From NCBI GenBank assembly GCA_017508045.1, contig JAFVZT010000018.1:1-34765 (forward strand): 34,765 nt of DNA, written 5' to 3'. The notes beneath the pieces are model-generated. The model worked only from the letters and a program-made list of their open reading frames with translations, had not been told where the DNA came from and made no database searches. Of the stretch, positions 7,709 to 16,548 are shown in pieces; position 1 is the first letter of the stretch, and each line of letters opens with the position of its first letter. The position numbers were made by a program, and so were the translations under genes. This DNA comes from Oscillospiraceae bacterium. Its GTDB lineage: Bacteria > Bacillota > Clostridia > Oscillospirales > Oscillospiraceae.

Positions 7709-9072
7709 GTATTACATATGAAATGAAGCACGCACCCAAGCTGGACTCTGCCTTTGTCCCCTTCGGTGTCTGGAGCAATGCTTATCGCAAGAATGCCGCT
7801 ATGCCCATTGCCATTGCAGTCGAGCGTAACGACGGTAACCTTTCCGTCCGGCGCACCTGCATTCACGGCACAGCTGAGCTGGCGCAGGCAGATTATCGCT
7901 ATGTAGAACGGTACGTTAAGTTCCTGCTGTGGTCCATTGGCGGTTTTCGGGTATATGTCTGCGGCTGCAGCGACATCGCCAAGCGTCTGCAAAGTGCCTA
8001 CAGCCAAACCGGTGAACGGGCCTTTGACTACGATTTCTTCGGAAAGCTTTATGAGCGTCCTCTGGAAATTATCGACCTGCCTTTGGAGCGCTGTCCCGAA
8101 GCCAACGAAACCCCCAAGCCCATCGGCGGTCACTTGAACGGCTGTCGCATCGGCTTTGATGCCGGCGGCTCTGACCGGAAGGTTTCTGCCGTGATTGACG
8201 GTGAGTGCGTCTACTCCGAGGAAGTAGTCTGGCATCCCAAGAAAAACCCCGACCCCAACTATCAGTACGAGGGTATTTTGGATTCCTTCCGCACAGCCGC
8301 CTCGAAAATGCCCCGGGTGGATGGCATTGGCGTTTCCTCTGCCGGTGTATTTATCGGCAACGCCCCCATGATTTCCAGTATTTTCTACTGCGTTCCCAGG
8401 GAGCGCTGGGATGAGGTGAAAACCGTTTTTGACCGGGCAGCCGCCGAAATCGGCAACGTACCCATCGTAGTTGCCAATGACGGCGATGTATCTGCCCTTG
8501 CCGGTGCTATGGGTATGAATGTCGGCTCTATTATGGGTCTGGCTATGGGCACCAGCGAAGCCGTGGGCTATGTAGACAAAGACAGCAATGTTCTTGGCTG
8601 GATTAACGAGCTGGCCTTTGCCCCCGTTGACCTGCAGGAGGATGCCCTTGTGGACGAGTGGTCTACCGACCGCGGTGTGGGTTGTAAATACTTCTCTCAG
8701 GATGCGGTTATCAAGCTTGCACCTAAGGCCGGTATTGCACTGGACGAAGCCCTCTCCCCTGCGGAAAAGCTGAAAGTTGTCCAAGGTCTTATGGAGCAAG
8801 ATGACCCCAGAGCTCAGGCAATTTTTGAATCCATTGGTGCATATTTGGCTTATGCCACTGTTCAATATTCCCATTTTTACGAGTTGAAGCATTTGATGCT
8901 GCTTGGTCGTGTTATGTCCGGCAAGGGCGGTGACACCATTTTACGGGTTTGCCAAGAGGTTCTTGCCGATGAATTCCCCCGGCTTGCCGACTCTATGCGG
9001 GTTATGCTCCCCGATGAGAAAACCCGTCGCGTAGGCCAATCCGTTGCTGCGGCCAGTCTGCCGGAGTGCTAA
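7696..9072 (+). CDS. Divergent ROK-family sugar-kinase-like protein with N-terminal extension
   Basis: A 458-residue protein. Residues 150-458 follow the ROK/ASKHA fold: GFDAGGSDRKVSAVIDG (153-169) for phosphate binding, DGIGVSSAGVF (209-219), VVANDGDVSALAGA (258-271) with the probable catalytic D262, and GLAMGTSEAVGYV (281-293). The ROK zinc motif CxCGxxGCxE is not present. Residues 1-145 form an extra domain of unknown role. It could phosphorylate GlcNAc at C6 to feed NagA, or use a different amino sugar; this is inference from context. A GGAGG lies about 11 bases before the ATG, inside the end of the kinase gene. Confidence 0.7.
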   Translation: MQYLGITYEMKHAPKLDSAFVPFGVWSNAYRKNAAMPIAIAVERNDGNLSVRRTCIHGTAELAQADYRYVERYVKFLLWSIGGFRVYVCGCSDIAKRLQSAYSQTGERAFDYDFFGKLYERPLEIIDLPLERCPEANETPKPIGGHLNGCRIGFDAGGSDRKVSAVIDGECVYSEEVVWHPKKNPDPNYQYEGILDSFRTAASKMPRVDGIGVSSAGVFIGNAPMISSIFYCVPRERWDEVKTVFDRAAAEIGNVPIVVANDGDVSALAGAMGMNVGSIMGLAMGTSEAVGYVDKDSNVLGWINELAFAPVDLQEDALVDEWSTDRGVGCKYFSQDAVIKLAPKAGIALDEALSPAEKLKVVQGLMEQDDPRAQAIFESIGAYLAYATVQYSHFYELKHLMLLGRVMSGKGGDTILRVCQEVLADEFPRLADSMRVMLPDEKTRRVGQSVAAASLPEC

Positions 9073-9084
9073 GGAGTAACCAGT

Positions 9085-10212
9085 ATGTTTTACAAAAATG
9101 CAAGAATTTTCACAAAGGATTTTACCTTTCAGCTTGGCGGCTTTGAGGTAACCGAAGACGGGCGCTTCCAAAATGTACTTGGCAGCATCCCGGCAGATGC
9201 CGTGGATTTGCAAGGTGCTACCGTCATTCCCGGTCTTGTGGATGTCCATATCCACGGCTCTATGGGCGGTGACTTTTCCGATGGTGACGCCGCCGGTCTT
9301 GAGACTATGGCCAGGTATCTGTGCAAGGTGGGCGTCACCTCCTTTGCCCCGGCTTCCATGACCCTGCCCTATGAGACGCTGGAAAAGGCCTACGCAAACG
9401 GCGTCAGCTTTGTGGCTAAGCAGCTGCCCGGCTGTGCGCGGCTGATGGGTGTGAATATGGAAGGTCCGTATTTTTCCGAAAAGAAAAAGGGAGCGCAAAA
9501 TGCCGCCTACTTAAAAAATCCGGACTTTGCCGGCTTTAAGAAGCTCTATGACGGCTGTGGCGGTTTAATCCGGATTGTTGACATTGCCCCGGAGCTGCCC
9601 GGTGCAGAAGAATTTATTAAGCAGGCAAAAGAGCTTTGCACCGTGTCTATTGCTCATACCGACTCGGATTACGACCACGCCCGCAAAGCTTACGATGCCG
9701 GTGCTACCCATTTAACGCACCTGTATAACGCTATGCCCGGCATCCACCACCGCAATCCCGGTGTCATTCCGGCGGCGGCGGAAAATCCCAACGTCCGGGC
9801 AGAGTTGATTTGTGACGGGCTGCACGCCCACCCCTCCTGCGTACGGCTGGCGTTCTCCATTTTTGGCGGTAGCCGAATTGTTCTGGTGTCCGACGCTCTG
9901 CGGTGCTGCGGCTTAGCTGACGGCGAATATGAGCTGGGCGGGCAAACGGTTCGTCTTTCCGGGGGTATCGCCAAATTGGCAGACGGCACCATTGCCGGTG
10001 CTGCCACAAACCTGTTCGATGCTATGAAAAACGCCATGGCTTACGGCATTTCCGAAACAGATGCCATTCGTGCTGCCACCTACAACCCTGCCTGTGCTAT
10101 CGGTGCCGAAGCAAAAATTGGCTCCATTGAAAACGGCAAGCTGGCAGACTTTGTGGTTTGCGCTTGTGGTTATAGTCAAAAGCGTGTTTTTCTCGGCGGA
10201 AAAGAAATTTAA
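9085..10212 (+). CDS. nagA: N-acetylglucosamine-6-phosphate deacetylase
   Basis: A 375-residue amidohydrolase that removes acetate from GlcNAc-6-phosphate to give GlcN-6-phosphate. Visible motifs are DVHIHGS (H55, H57), NMEGPYFS with the metal ligand E126, AHTDSDYDHA (H191), THLYNAMPG (H209, H212), HHRNPG, CDGLHAHP and the catalytic aspartate D270 in LVSDALRC. Length is normal for the family. It starts 12 bases after the ROK gene behind AAGGAG and ends the three-gene operon, with a hairpin directly after it. No nagB is in this window, so GlcN-6-P must be handled elsewhere in the genome. Confidence 0.93.
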   Translation: MFYKNARIFTKDFTFQLGGFEVTEDGRFQNVLGSIPADAVDLQGATVIPGLVDVHIHGSMGGDFSDGDAAGLETMARYLCKVGVTSFAPASMTLPYETLEKAYANGVSFVAKQLPGCARLMGVNMEGPYFSEKKKGAQNAAYLKNPDFAGFKKLYDGCGGLIRIVDIAPELPGAEEFIKQAKELCTVSIAHTDSDYDHARKAYDAGATHLTHLYNAMPGIHHRNPGVIPAAAENPNVRAELICDGLHAHPSCVRLAFSIFGGSRIVLVSDALRCCGLADGEYELGGQTVRLSGGIAKLADGTIAGAATNLFDAMKNAMAYGISETDAIRAATYNPACAIGAEAKIGSIENGKLADFVVCACGYSQKRVFLGGKEI

Positions 10213-10216
10213 CTGC

Positions 10217-10241
10217 AATACCCCGGAGAATCCGGGGTATT
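10217..10241 (+). terminator. Hairpin at the end of the nagA operon
   Basis: An 11-bp perfect stem, AATACCCCGGA with its complement around a GAA loop, begins four bases after the nagA stop. The T tract after it is poor, so it may be an inefficient terminator or a 3'-end stabiliser. Confidence 0.6.
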
Positions 10242-10283
10242 GTTGCGCGTTGAAACCTGCTTTTTCACTTTAAGGAGTTTGTC

Positions 10284-11672
10284 ATGCTGCAAAAATATAT
10301 CGGAGATAAAGCATTTTACGGCAGAGTCAGTGCCATTGCTCTGCCCATTATTGTGCAAAATCTCATTACCAATTTCGTATCACTGCTGGATAACATTATG
10401 GTCGGTCAGCTCAGCGACGCTCAAATCAGCGCCGTTAGCATCGCCAATAATAACCTGTTGTTCATTTTTACCCTGTGCCTTTTTGGCGGTGCGGCCGGTG
10501 CGGGAATTTTTACCGCCCAGTTTCACGGCTCAGGTAATACGGAAGGCATCCGTCACGCCTTCCGGTTTAAAATTCTGATTTGTCTAGGTATAACCTTGCT
10601 GGGCTGCGGAATTTTCCTTGGCTTCAGTGAGCCTCTGATTTCCCTGTATTTGCAAGGCGAAGGCGATCCGGTTCAGGCTGCCGAAACACTGGAATACGGC
10701 CGGCAGTACATATTTATTATGTTACTTGGTATGCTGCCTTTTGCCATGACCAATGTCTACGCCAGCACCCTTCGGGAATGCGGTCACCCCACCGTGCCTA
10801 TGGTAGCCGGTCTGGTGGCAACAGCGGTTAATATGTTCTTTAACTATATCCTGATTTTCGGAAAGCTTGGCGCTCCCGCCATGGGCGTTACCGGTGCCGC
10901 CACTGCCACGGTAATTGCCCGGTATGTGGAATTTCTTTTCGTATTTTTTTGGACACACAAAAACGTGGATAAAAACCCCTATGTTCCGGGCCTTTATCGC
11001 AGCTTTTATATCCCAAAGTCGCTTCTTAAATCCATTGCCGTCCGGGGGCTTCCCCTTCTGATTAACGAGGGTTTGTGGTCGTTAGGCATGGCGCTGCTTA
11101 ATCAGTGCTACTCTTTTTACAGTCTGGATGTTGTTCCGGCACTGAGTATTTCCACCACGATTTACAATCTTTCCGCTGTAGTATTCCGGTCTTTAGGTAA
11201 CACGGTAGGCATCATTACCGGACAGATGCTGGGGGCGAAGCACTCCAACGAGGAAATCCGAAGTGACAACACCAAGATGACGGTTTTGTGTATTGCCTCG
11301 GGTGTTGTGTTTGCAGGAATAGCCGCTGCATTATCTGTGGCGTTTCCCGCTATTTACAACACCACCGACTCTGTGCGGCTGCTTTCCACTCAACTTATTC
11401 TGATTTCTGCCATAACTATGCCCCTGCAGGCCTATATTTTCCCGGTTTATTTTACCCTCCGTGCAGGCGGCAGAACTGTGGAAACCTTCTTGTTTGACTG
11501 CGGCTCCATTTGGGCCTTAAGCATCCCGGCAGCCTTTATTCTTACTCGATTAACCGGTCTGCATATTACGGTAATCTTTTCTCTTTGTCAATGTGTGGAT
11601 ATTCTTAAATGCTTCATCGGTTACCGTATGATAAAAAAAGGCGACTGGATACAAAATCTTACCGTTAAATAA
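10284..11672 (+). CDS. MATE-family multidrug/cation exporter
   Basis: A 462-residue membrane protein with about 12 transmembrane helices in the two-fold MATE pattern. The first half has ALPIIVQNLITNFVSLLDNIMVGQLSD, a typical MatE beginning (quoted in two parts: ALPIIVQNLITNF and SLLDNIMVGQLSD), followed by GGAAGAGIFTAQFHG. The second half repeats the pattern with GLPLLINEGLWSLG and RSLGNTVGIITGQMLGA. Such proteins export cationic drugs or metabolites using Na+ or H+ gradients. AAGGAG lies seven bases before the ATG. It follows the nagA operon by 71 bases and may be reached by read-through, but no functional link is visible. Confidence 0.9.
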   Translation: MLQKYIGDKAFYGRVSAIALPIIVQNLITNFVSLLDNIMVGQLSDAQISAVSIANNNLLFIFTLCLFGGAAGAGIFTAQFHGSGNTEGIRHAFRFKILICLGITLLGCGIFLGFSEPLISLYLQGEGDPVQAAETLEYGRQYIFIMLLGMLPFAMTNVYASTLRECGHPTVPMVAGLVATAVNMFFNYILIFGKLGAPAMGVTGAATATVIARYVEFLFVFFWTHKNVDKNPYVPGLYRSFYIPKSLLKSIAVRGLPLLINEGLWSLGMALLNQCYSFYSLDVVPALSISTTIYNLSAVVFRSLGNTVGIITGQMLGAKHSNEEIRSDNTKMTVLCIASGVVFAGIAAALSVAFPAIYNTTDSVRLLSTQLILISAITMPLQAYIFPVYFTLRAGGRTVETFLFDCGSIWALSIPAAFILTRLTGLHITVIFSLCQCVDILKCFIGYRMIKKGDWIQNLTVK

Positions 11673-11678
11673 AAATTT

Positions 11679-11708
11679 GGGCGTGTTGCAAATTGCTGCA
11701 ACACGCCC
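11679..11708. terminator. Bidirectional terminator between two convergent genes
   Basis: A 12-bp perfect stem, GGGCGTGTTGCA with its complement around a 6-nt loop. The plus strand continues TTTTCTTATTT and the reverse strand AAATTTTTATTT, so it can end both the rightward MATE gene and the leftward DHHW gene. Confidence 0.88.
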
Positions 11709-11713
11709 TTTTC

Positions 11714-12817
11714 TTATTTCAAAGTCTTTCCGCTGTTGAGCACCAAGGTGCTGTAAAGCATCAGCACATCCTGACCTTTAAATTCCACAAACTGACCCAG
11801 CATCCGGCTGTCCATATACCGGATATCCACCAAGGTTACGGTCTTATAGTCCTGCACGATCAGCGGCACAAGAGAGCTTCCGAAGGAGTCCCGAAATACA
11901 ATCAACTCCTTGTCAGTTTTTGCATTGGGGTTTTCAATCCGCAGAAGCGACTGGGCCCCGGAGAGAAATACCTCATACAAATCCTTACCGGTAAGCTTAT
12001 TCATATCATAAACCGATGTGGGCTTACTGGGGTCGTATCCGTAAACCTTACATTCTTTTAGCAAGTCGCTTTCCATGATATAGATCGTTTCCGGCTCTAA
12101 ATCTAACGCCGCCTGTCCGTAGTATACACCGTAAAAGGGCCGGGAAAGGGCGGTTTTGGTAAACTCCGACGGATTTGGCGGGGTTGCTCCCAAGGCCTGA
12201 CTGATTGTCTTTGCGGTCAAAAACAGCTCCTCCTGCCGCCAATGGGTGTCCGTAAAATAGTAATTTCCGTAGCCTAGGGTATGGGTGATATCCACATAGG
12301 TAGCAAAGGGCAGCCCCTGCTTCACCGCGGAAAACATTTTTTCATAGTCCATGGCCGGATAGCCGTTTTCCTGGGTCAGATAGTATCCCTTGTCGGGAAC
12401 AACCGATACATAGACCTTGCTGCCGCTTTGCTCCAGATAGGTTTTGTACACATTATTCAATCGGCCTATTGCGTAATTTAACGCCTCAGTATCCAGAGGA
12501 TACTCCAGCTTGGCGGCATAGCCGTTTTCAATATAAATTCCGTTGTTGTCCTGCTGCTGAAGCACATTGTAGTGTACCATAGCTTTCAGTCGCCGAAACA
12601 AGTCCCGACCCGGAAACTGGTCCAGAGTATATTCTTCAAAATCCGAAACAAATTCCCCGGACAGCAATTCCTTCGTTGAAAGCTCCGGGAATTGCGCCAA
12701 CTTGCGGCGCTCCGCATCGGAAAAGGCATCCGGCTGCTTTATCCACGCAAAAGCCGCCAGCGCTGCCCAAAGCACCACCACAGCGCCTATGCCAAGGGCG
12801 CGTATTTTCTTCGTCAT
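11714..12817 (-). CDS. DHHW-family protein, AlgJ/AlgX-like partner of the MBOAT acyltransferase
   Basis: A 367-residue protein with one N-terminal membrane segment (about residues 7-26) and an extracytoplasmic domain. It has a DTHW motif at 190-193 in place of DHHW and FRDSFGSSL with S311. The Asp-x-His plus Ser arrangement matches the catalytic residues of SGNH-like acetyltransferases that work with MBOAT proteins in polysaccharide O-acetylation. It begins 14 bases after the MBOAT stop, with a GAGGAGG site overlapping that stop; an upstream TTG at 12835 is possible but less likely. The acceptor polymer is not known; an exopolysaccharide or teichoic acid is plausible. Confidence 0.78.
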   Translation of the reverse strand: MTKKIRALGIGAVVVLWAALAAFAWIKQPDAFSDAERRKLAQFPELSTKELLSGEFVSDFEEYTLDQFPGRDLFRRLKAMVHYNVLQQQDNNGIYIENGYAAKLEYPLDTEALNYAIGRLNNVYKTYLEQSGSKVYVSVVPDKGYYLTQENGYPAMDYEKMFSAVKQGLPFATYVDITHTLGYGNYYFTDTHWRQEELFLTAKTISQALGATPPNPSEFTKTALSRPFYGVYYGQAALDLEPETIYIMESDLLKECKVYGYDPSKPTSVYDMNKLTGKDLYEVFLSGAQSLLRIENPNAKTDKELIVFRDSFGSSLVPLIVQDYKTVTLVDIRYMDSRMLGQFVEFKGQDVLMLYSTLVLNSGKTLK

Positions 12818-12831
12818 ACTCCACGCCCTCC

Positions 12832-14217
12832 TCAAAAACGAAAATACAGGAACGGATTAAAGGAGCCGTCCACCAGATACGCCGTACAAACCAGCAAAAA
12901 GGCAGCCATCATAACAATTTCCAGCACTGCGCCTACCGGCCTGTTTTCCAATTTTTGCGCCGCAGTACGCACGATGGGCGTAGACCCAACCAGAGCTGCA
13001 AGCAAAATAATGCTGTAGCTTTTTAAATAGTACAGGGTCGTTCCGGTAACCAAGGGAACACCGCTCATACCGAACATACCGCCAATATCTGAAACCGCCT
13101 GATTTAGGTCTGCGGCATTGAACAGAACAAAGCCCAAAACCACAACCAAAAGCACATACGTCCTTCGAAGCACCGTAGGCATTTTTTGCAGCGCCGGCAC
13201 CCATTTTTCCAGAAGCAAAAACACTGCGTAAAGCAGACCCCACAGCACGAAATTCCACGCCGCGCCATGCCACAGTCCCGTAAGCATCCACACCACCAGA
13301 ATATTAAATACCCAGCGCCCCTTGCTTACCCGGTTGCCGCCCAGGGGGATATAAACATAGTCCCGAAACCAGCTTCCCAGGCTAATATGCCACCGCCGCC
13401 AAAATTCAGAAACGGATTTGGAAATATAGGGATAGTTAAAATTCTCCACAAACCGGAAGCCGAACACCCGACCCAAACCGATTGCCATATCACTGTAGCC
13501 GGAAAAATCAAAATAGATATGCAGAGCAAAGGCAATGGCGTAAATCCAGTAAAACAAAACAGATTTTTCCTGTGCTGAACGAAACAGCTCCGTCAGCTCG
13601 CCCAGCTGATTGGCGACAATCACCTTCTTGGCAAGTCCCACCAAAAACCGCCGCAGGCCAAGGGTAACATTCTCCCAGCTGTGGCTTCGGTTTTCCAGCT
13701 GCCGGGCAACATCCACATATCGGACGATAGGGCCGGCAATCAGCTGAGGAAACAAAGATACATACGCACCAAAGCTGACAATATTTTTTTGGATCTGGGC
13801 GTCCCCCCTGTAAACATCAATGGTATAGCTTAAGCACTGGAAGGTGTAAAAGCTGATGCCGATGGGCAGCGCCAATCCCAAAAGAGGAATTTCCGCGCCG
13901 GTAAATCTGTTAATGTTTTCCAGTAAAAAGTCTGCATATTTAAAAACAGCCAGCAGTGCCAGACTGGTAACCACAGACACCGTCAGCCAAAATTTCTTTT
14001 TTGTAATGTCTGTGCTTTTGCCAATGGCAATGCCGCAGCCGTAAAACAGGCCAATGGTTGCCACCATTAAAAATACGTAAACCGGCTCGCCCCAAGCGTA
14101 AAATATAAGACTAAACACCAGCAAAACCGTATTTTTAAACCGCTGCGGAACAAGAAAGTATGCTATCAGTACCACCGGCAGAAAATAAAAGAGAAACGGG
14201 ATGCCGGAAAAAAGCAT
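12832..14217 (-). CDS. MBOAT-family membrane O-acyltransferase (AlgI/DltB-like)
   Basis: A 461-residue polytopic membrane protein. Characteristic segments are LPIGISFYTFQCLSYTIDVY (117-136), FPQLIAGPIVRY, FDFSGYSDMAIGLGRVFG, EFWRRWHISLGSWFRDY (271-287) and WMLTGLWHGAAWNF (310-323), which contains the catalytic H317. Family members move acyl groups, usually acetyl, across the membrane to cell-envelope polymers. The downstream DHHW gene is the usual partner. GGGAGG lies seven bases before the ATG. No dlt genes are near, so AlgI-like O-acetylation of a polysaccharide is more likely than D-alanylation. Confidence 0.9.
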   Translation of the reverse strand: MLFSGIPFLFYFLPVVLIAYFLVPQRFKNTVLLVFSLIFYAWGEPVYVFLMVATIGLFYGCGIAIGKSTDITKKKFWLTVSVVTSLALLAVFKYADFLLENINRFTGAEIPLLGLALPIGISFYTFQCLSYTIDVYRGDAQIQKNIVSFGAYVSLFPQLIAGPIVRYVDVARQLENRSHSWENVTLGLRRFLVGLAKKVIVANQLGELTELFRSAQEKSVLFYWIYAIAFALHIYFDFSGYSDMAIGLGRVFGFRFVENFNYPYISKSVSEFWRRWHISLGSWFRDYVYIPLGGNRVSKGRWVFNILVVWMLTGLWHGAAWNFVLWGLLYAVFLLLEKWVPALQKMPTVLRRTYVLLVVVLGFVLFNAADLNQAVSDIGGMFGMSGVPLVTGTTLYYLKSYSIILLAALVGSTPIVRTAAQKLENRPVGAVLEIVMMAAFLLVCTAYLVDGSFNPFLYFRF

Positions 14218-14250
14218 AATTTTATCCTCCCATAAAAGGTTTAAAAGACA

Positions 14251-14275
14251 AAAGAGCAGTAAGATACTGCTCTTT
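14251..14275 (-). terminator. Terminator of the lipoprotein gene
   Basis: A perfect stem AAAGAGCAGTA with its complement around an AGA/TCT triloop lies 20 bases after the lipoprotein stop. The reverse strand continues with TTTTGTCTTTT. It separates the lipoprotein gene from the MBOAT gene. Confidence 0.8.
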
Positions 14276-14295
14276 ATCCCTTTGCTTTTGTGAAA

Positions 14296-14853
14296 TCAAA
14301 GATACTCGCTGTATAAAATTTCTGCCTGCGGATAGGCGGCCTTGAAGTGTTTTTCAAAAGGTCCGGTAAAGTTCTCAATGCCGAAGCAGGCAACCACATA
14401 GTTATCCGAAATCACGGCAATCAGCATTTTTTCCGGAGGCGCGCAGATCCACCTTGCCTCGGAGATAGACGTTTGCATCGCCTTGGCAAAGGCCTTTGCG
14501 TCCGTTTTTACCCTGTATGCGCCGATGACCAGATAGTTCAGCATCTGTCCGTTTACCAGCGACGCGGCGCTGTCTAAGTTGGCAACCTGTTCCGCCGGCA
14601 CAAGCAAATTGGAAACCAAGCCCTCATCCTGCAAATCGTGATTTCCCGGCCCGTCTGTAACTGCATTGGCAGCGTCGCCGCCCATGGGCATAAATTCCTT
14701 TTCCGAAGCATCGTAACGGCCCCACACCGTTTCCAAAATTTCCAGCGCGCTTTCCGGGGCTTTCCCGTTTTCGTCCCCGGTTGACCCTCTGGTGCAGGCA
14801 GCCATACCCATTACCAGAGCCAGTGTCAAAAAAACTGTCATGATTTTTCTCAC
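14296..14853 (-). CDS. Small surface lipoprotein, function unknown
   Basis: A 185-residue protein with a lipoprotein signal peptide: MRK, a hydrophobic run, and a lipobox ending in AAC with the lipidated Cys at residue 20. The mature part begins TRGSTGDENG and is a soluble alpha/beta domain with LEILETVWGRYDASEKEFMPMGGD and YLVIGAYRV. It resembles the DUF4358 group of Clostridia lipoproteins, which is a tentative assignment. The start is a GTG at 14853 with GGAGGA eight bases ahead; the ATG four codons later is too far from that site. It may work with the neighbouring O-acylation genes, but a terminator lies between them. Confidence 0.7.
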   Translation of the reverse strand: MRKIMTVFLTLALVMGMAACTRGSTGDENGKAPESALEILETVWGRYDASEKEFMPMGGDAANAVTDGPGNHDLQDEGLVSNLLVPAEQVANLDSAASLVNGQMLNYLVIGAYRVKTDAKAFAKAMQTSISEARWICAPPEKMLIAVISDNYVVACFGIENFTGPFEKHFKAAYPQAEILYSEYL

Positions 14854-14889
14854 GGTACATTTCCTCCAAATATAAATTGGTTAATGGAC

Positions 14890-14920
14890 ATTATACCCGC
14901 TTTTTCCAAACATTATCCAA
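14890..14920 (-). promoter_or_regulatory. Possible promoter of the lipoprotein gene
   Basis: The reverse strand has a perfect TATAAT (14895-14890), 36 bases before the GTG start. The best -35 match, TTGGAT (14920-14915), is at a long 19-bp spacing and overlaps the end of mntP. Confidence 0.45.
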
Positions 14921-15488
14921 GAATTCCTAAATGCTCCAAAAGAATCTTAATACCAAGCACCAGCAAAATAATACCGCCTGCCATTTGCGCCTTCTTTTCA
15001 AAACGGCTACCGAATACATTTCCGATTTTGACACCGGCGGCGGACAGTACAAATGTAATCACACCGATAAGTAAAACTGCGGTAACAATATTGACATCCC
15101 CCACCATTGCAAGAGAGATGCCCACCGCTAAAGCATCAATACTGGTGGCAACCGCCATAACGAACATAGATTTTGCGGACAAATCCGCATCCTCATCCTT
15201 ACAGCAATCACAGTCGCTTTCAAAGGCTTCCTTAAGCATATTGATACCAATAAGCGCCAGCAGCCCAAAAGCAACCCAATGGTCCACCGCTTTGATGGCA
15301 TCGGCAAACATAGTCCCCAAAAAAAAGCCGATCAGCGGCATTAATGCCTGAAAGCCGCCAAACCAAGCACCGCACAGTACACCGGCCTTCACCGTTGCTT
15401 TTTTTATAGACAGGCCCTTGCACACAGACACCGCAAAAGCATCCATACTAAGGCCCACCGCCAACAACAAAAGCTCAGCTAAACCCAT
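14913..15488 (-). CDS. mntP: Manganese efflux pump MntP
   Basis: A 191-residue membrane protein with six predicted helices in two similar halves. The conserved acidic motifs are LSMDAFAVSV (D16) and ATSIDALAVGIS (D118). MntP exports Mn2+ and protects against manganese overload. The cytosolic loop between the halves carries CDCCKDEDAD (about 93-102), an unusual Cys/Asp cluster that could bind metal. It lies 37 bases after gpsA as the last gene of a three-gene operon; no yybP-ykoY riboswitch is seen directly upstream. Confidence 0.93.
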   Translation of the reverse strand: MGLAELLLLAVGLSMDAFAVSVCKGLSIKKATVKAGVLCGAWFGGFQALMPLIGFFLGTMFADAIKAVDHWVAFGLLALIGINMLKEAFESDCDCCKDEDADLSAKSMFVMAVATSIDALAVGISLAMVGDVNIVTAVLLIGVITFVLSAAGVKIGNVFGSRFEKKAQMAGGIILLVLGIKILLEHLGILG

Positions 15489-15525
15489 TTTCCCTCCATT
15501 TATATGTTCGCTTCCGTAGCAACAC

Positions 15526-16548
15526 TTAATAACGGTTTTCCAGTGCAGAAACAGGCAGCTCCGGTTTATAATCCCGAGCCATCAGGATGTTCACCGCCTG
15601 AGACACCGGCATTTTGCCGTTGACCACAGCATCCACCGTTTCCACAATGGGCATTTCCACGCCATACTGTCTCTTCAGATGCATAGCTGCCGGCAGTGCG
15701 TTAATGCCCTCAACCACCATTCCGACCTGTTTGACTGCCTCCTCAGGGGAAACTCCCTGTCCCAACAGTATGCCGCAGCGGTTGTTCCGGCTATGGACGC
15801 TGGTAGCGGTAACAATTAAATCGCCTACGCCGGCAAGGCCGCCAAAGGTCTGCTCCTTGCAGCCCATGGCTGTACCCAAACGGGCGATTTCCGCAATGCC
15901 CCGGGTAATCAAGGCTGCCTTGGCATTATCTCCGTAGCCTAAGCCCGCAGCAATACCGGCAGCCAGAGCAATTACATTTTTCATAGCGCCGCACAGCTCC
16001 ACGCCCAGCACATCGTCATTGGTATACACCCGCATACAGCTGCTGGTAAATACCTCCTGCACCAGCTCCGCCACCGCAAGATCCTCACAGGAAGATACGA
16101 TGGTGGTAGGCAAATCCCTTGCCACCTCTTCGGCATGGGTAGGTCCGGAGAGCGCCACAAGCTTCACCTCGGAATTTTGCAGCTCCTGGGCAATAATCTG
16201 GGTCATGGTACACAGCGTATCTGCCTCCATGCCCTTAGCAACATCCACAACAATCTGCCCGCCCCGAACATAAGGCGCAGCCTTCCGGGCGGTACTGCGC
16301 ACAAAAGGTGAAGGCACTGCAAACAGCAAAATGTCCATGCCCTCGCAAACGCCTTTTATATCCTTGGTAAACGCCACCTGCTCAGGAATCTCCATCCCCG
16401 GCAGATTGGGGTGACGACGGGTAGCGGAAAATTCATCAATTTCTTTTTCTATGGCAGACCAGACGGTTACGCTGTGTCCGCTGTTGGCAAGCATCCGGGC
16501 AAGAGCCATGCCCCATGTGCCTGCGCCTAATACTCCGATTTTTTTCAT
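15526..16548 (-). CDS. gpsA: Glycerol-3-phosphate dehydrogenase [NAD(P)+]
   Basis: A 340-residue cytosolic enzyme that reduces dihydroxyacetone phosphate to sn-glycerol-3-phosphate for phospholipid synthesis. It has the Rossmann loop GVLGAGTWGMALARML near residue 5, AVPSPFVR, the SGPTHAEEVARDLPTT segment, CGAMKNVIALAAGI with the catalytic Lys, and a carboxy domain with GGLAGVGDLIVTATS and SRNNR. Length is normal. Its start overlaps the end of the flavin reductase gene by four bases (ATGA), so the genes are translationally coupled. Confidence 0.96.
   Translation of the reverse strand: MKKIGVLGAGTWGMALARMLANSGHSVTVWSAIEKEIDEFSATRRHPNLPGMEIPEQVAFTKDIKGVCEGMDILLFAVPSPFVRSTARKAAPYVRGGQIVVDVAKGMEADTLCTMTQIIAQELQNSEVKLVALSGPTHAEEVARDLPTTIVSSCEDLAVAELVQEVFTSSCMRVYTNDDVLGVELCGAMKNVIALAAGIAAGLGYGDNAKAALITRGIAEIARLGTAMGCKEQTFGGLAGVGDLIVTATSVHSRNNRCGILLGQGVSPEEAVKQVGMVVEGINALPAAMHLKRQYGVEMPIVETVDAVVNGKMPVSQAVNILMARDYKPELPVSALENRY

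Noticed and set aside
7705-8892. 395-codon leftward open frame
   Set aside because: It mirrors the ROK-like gene, which has clear motifs and operon context.
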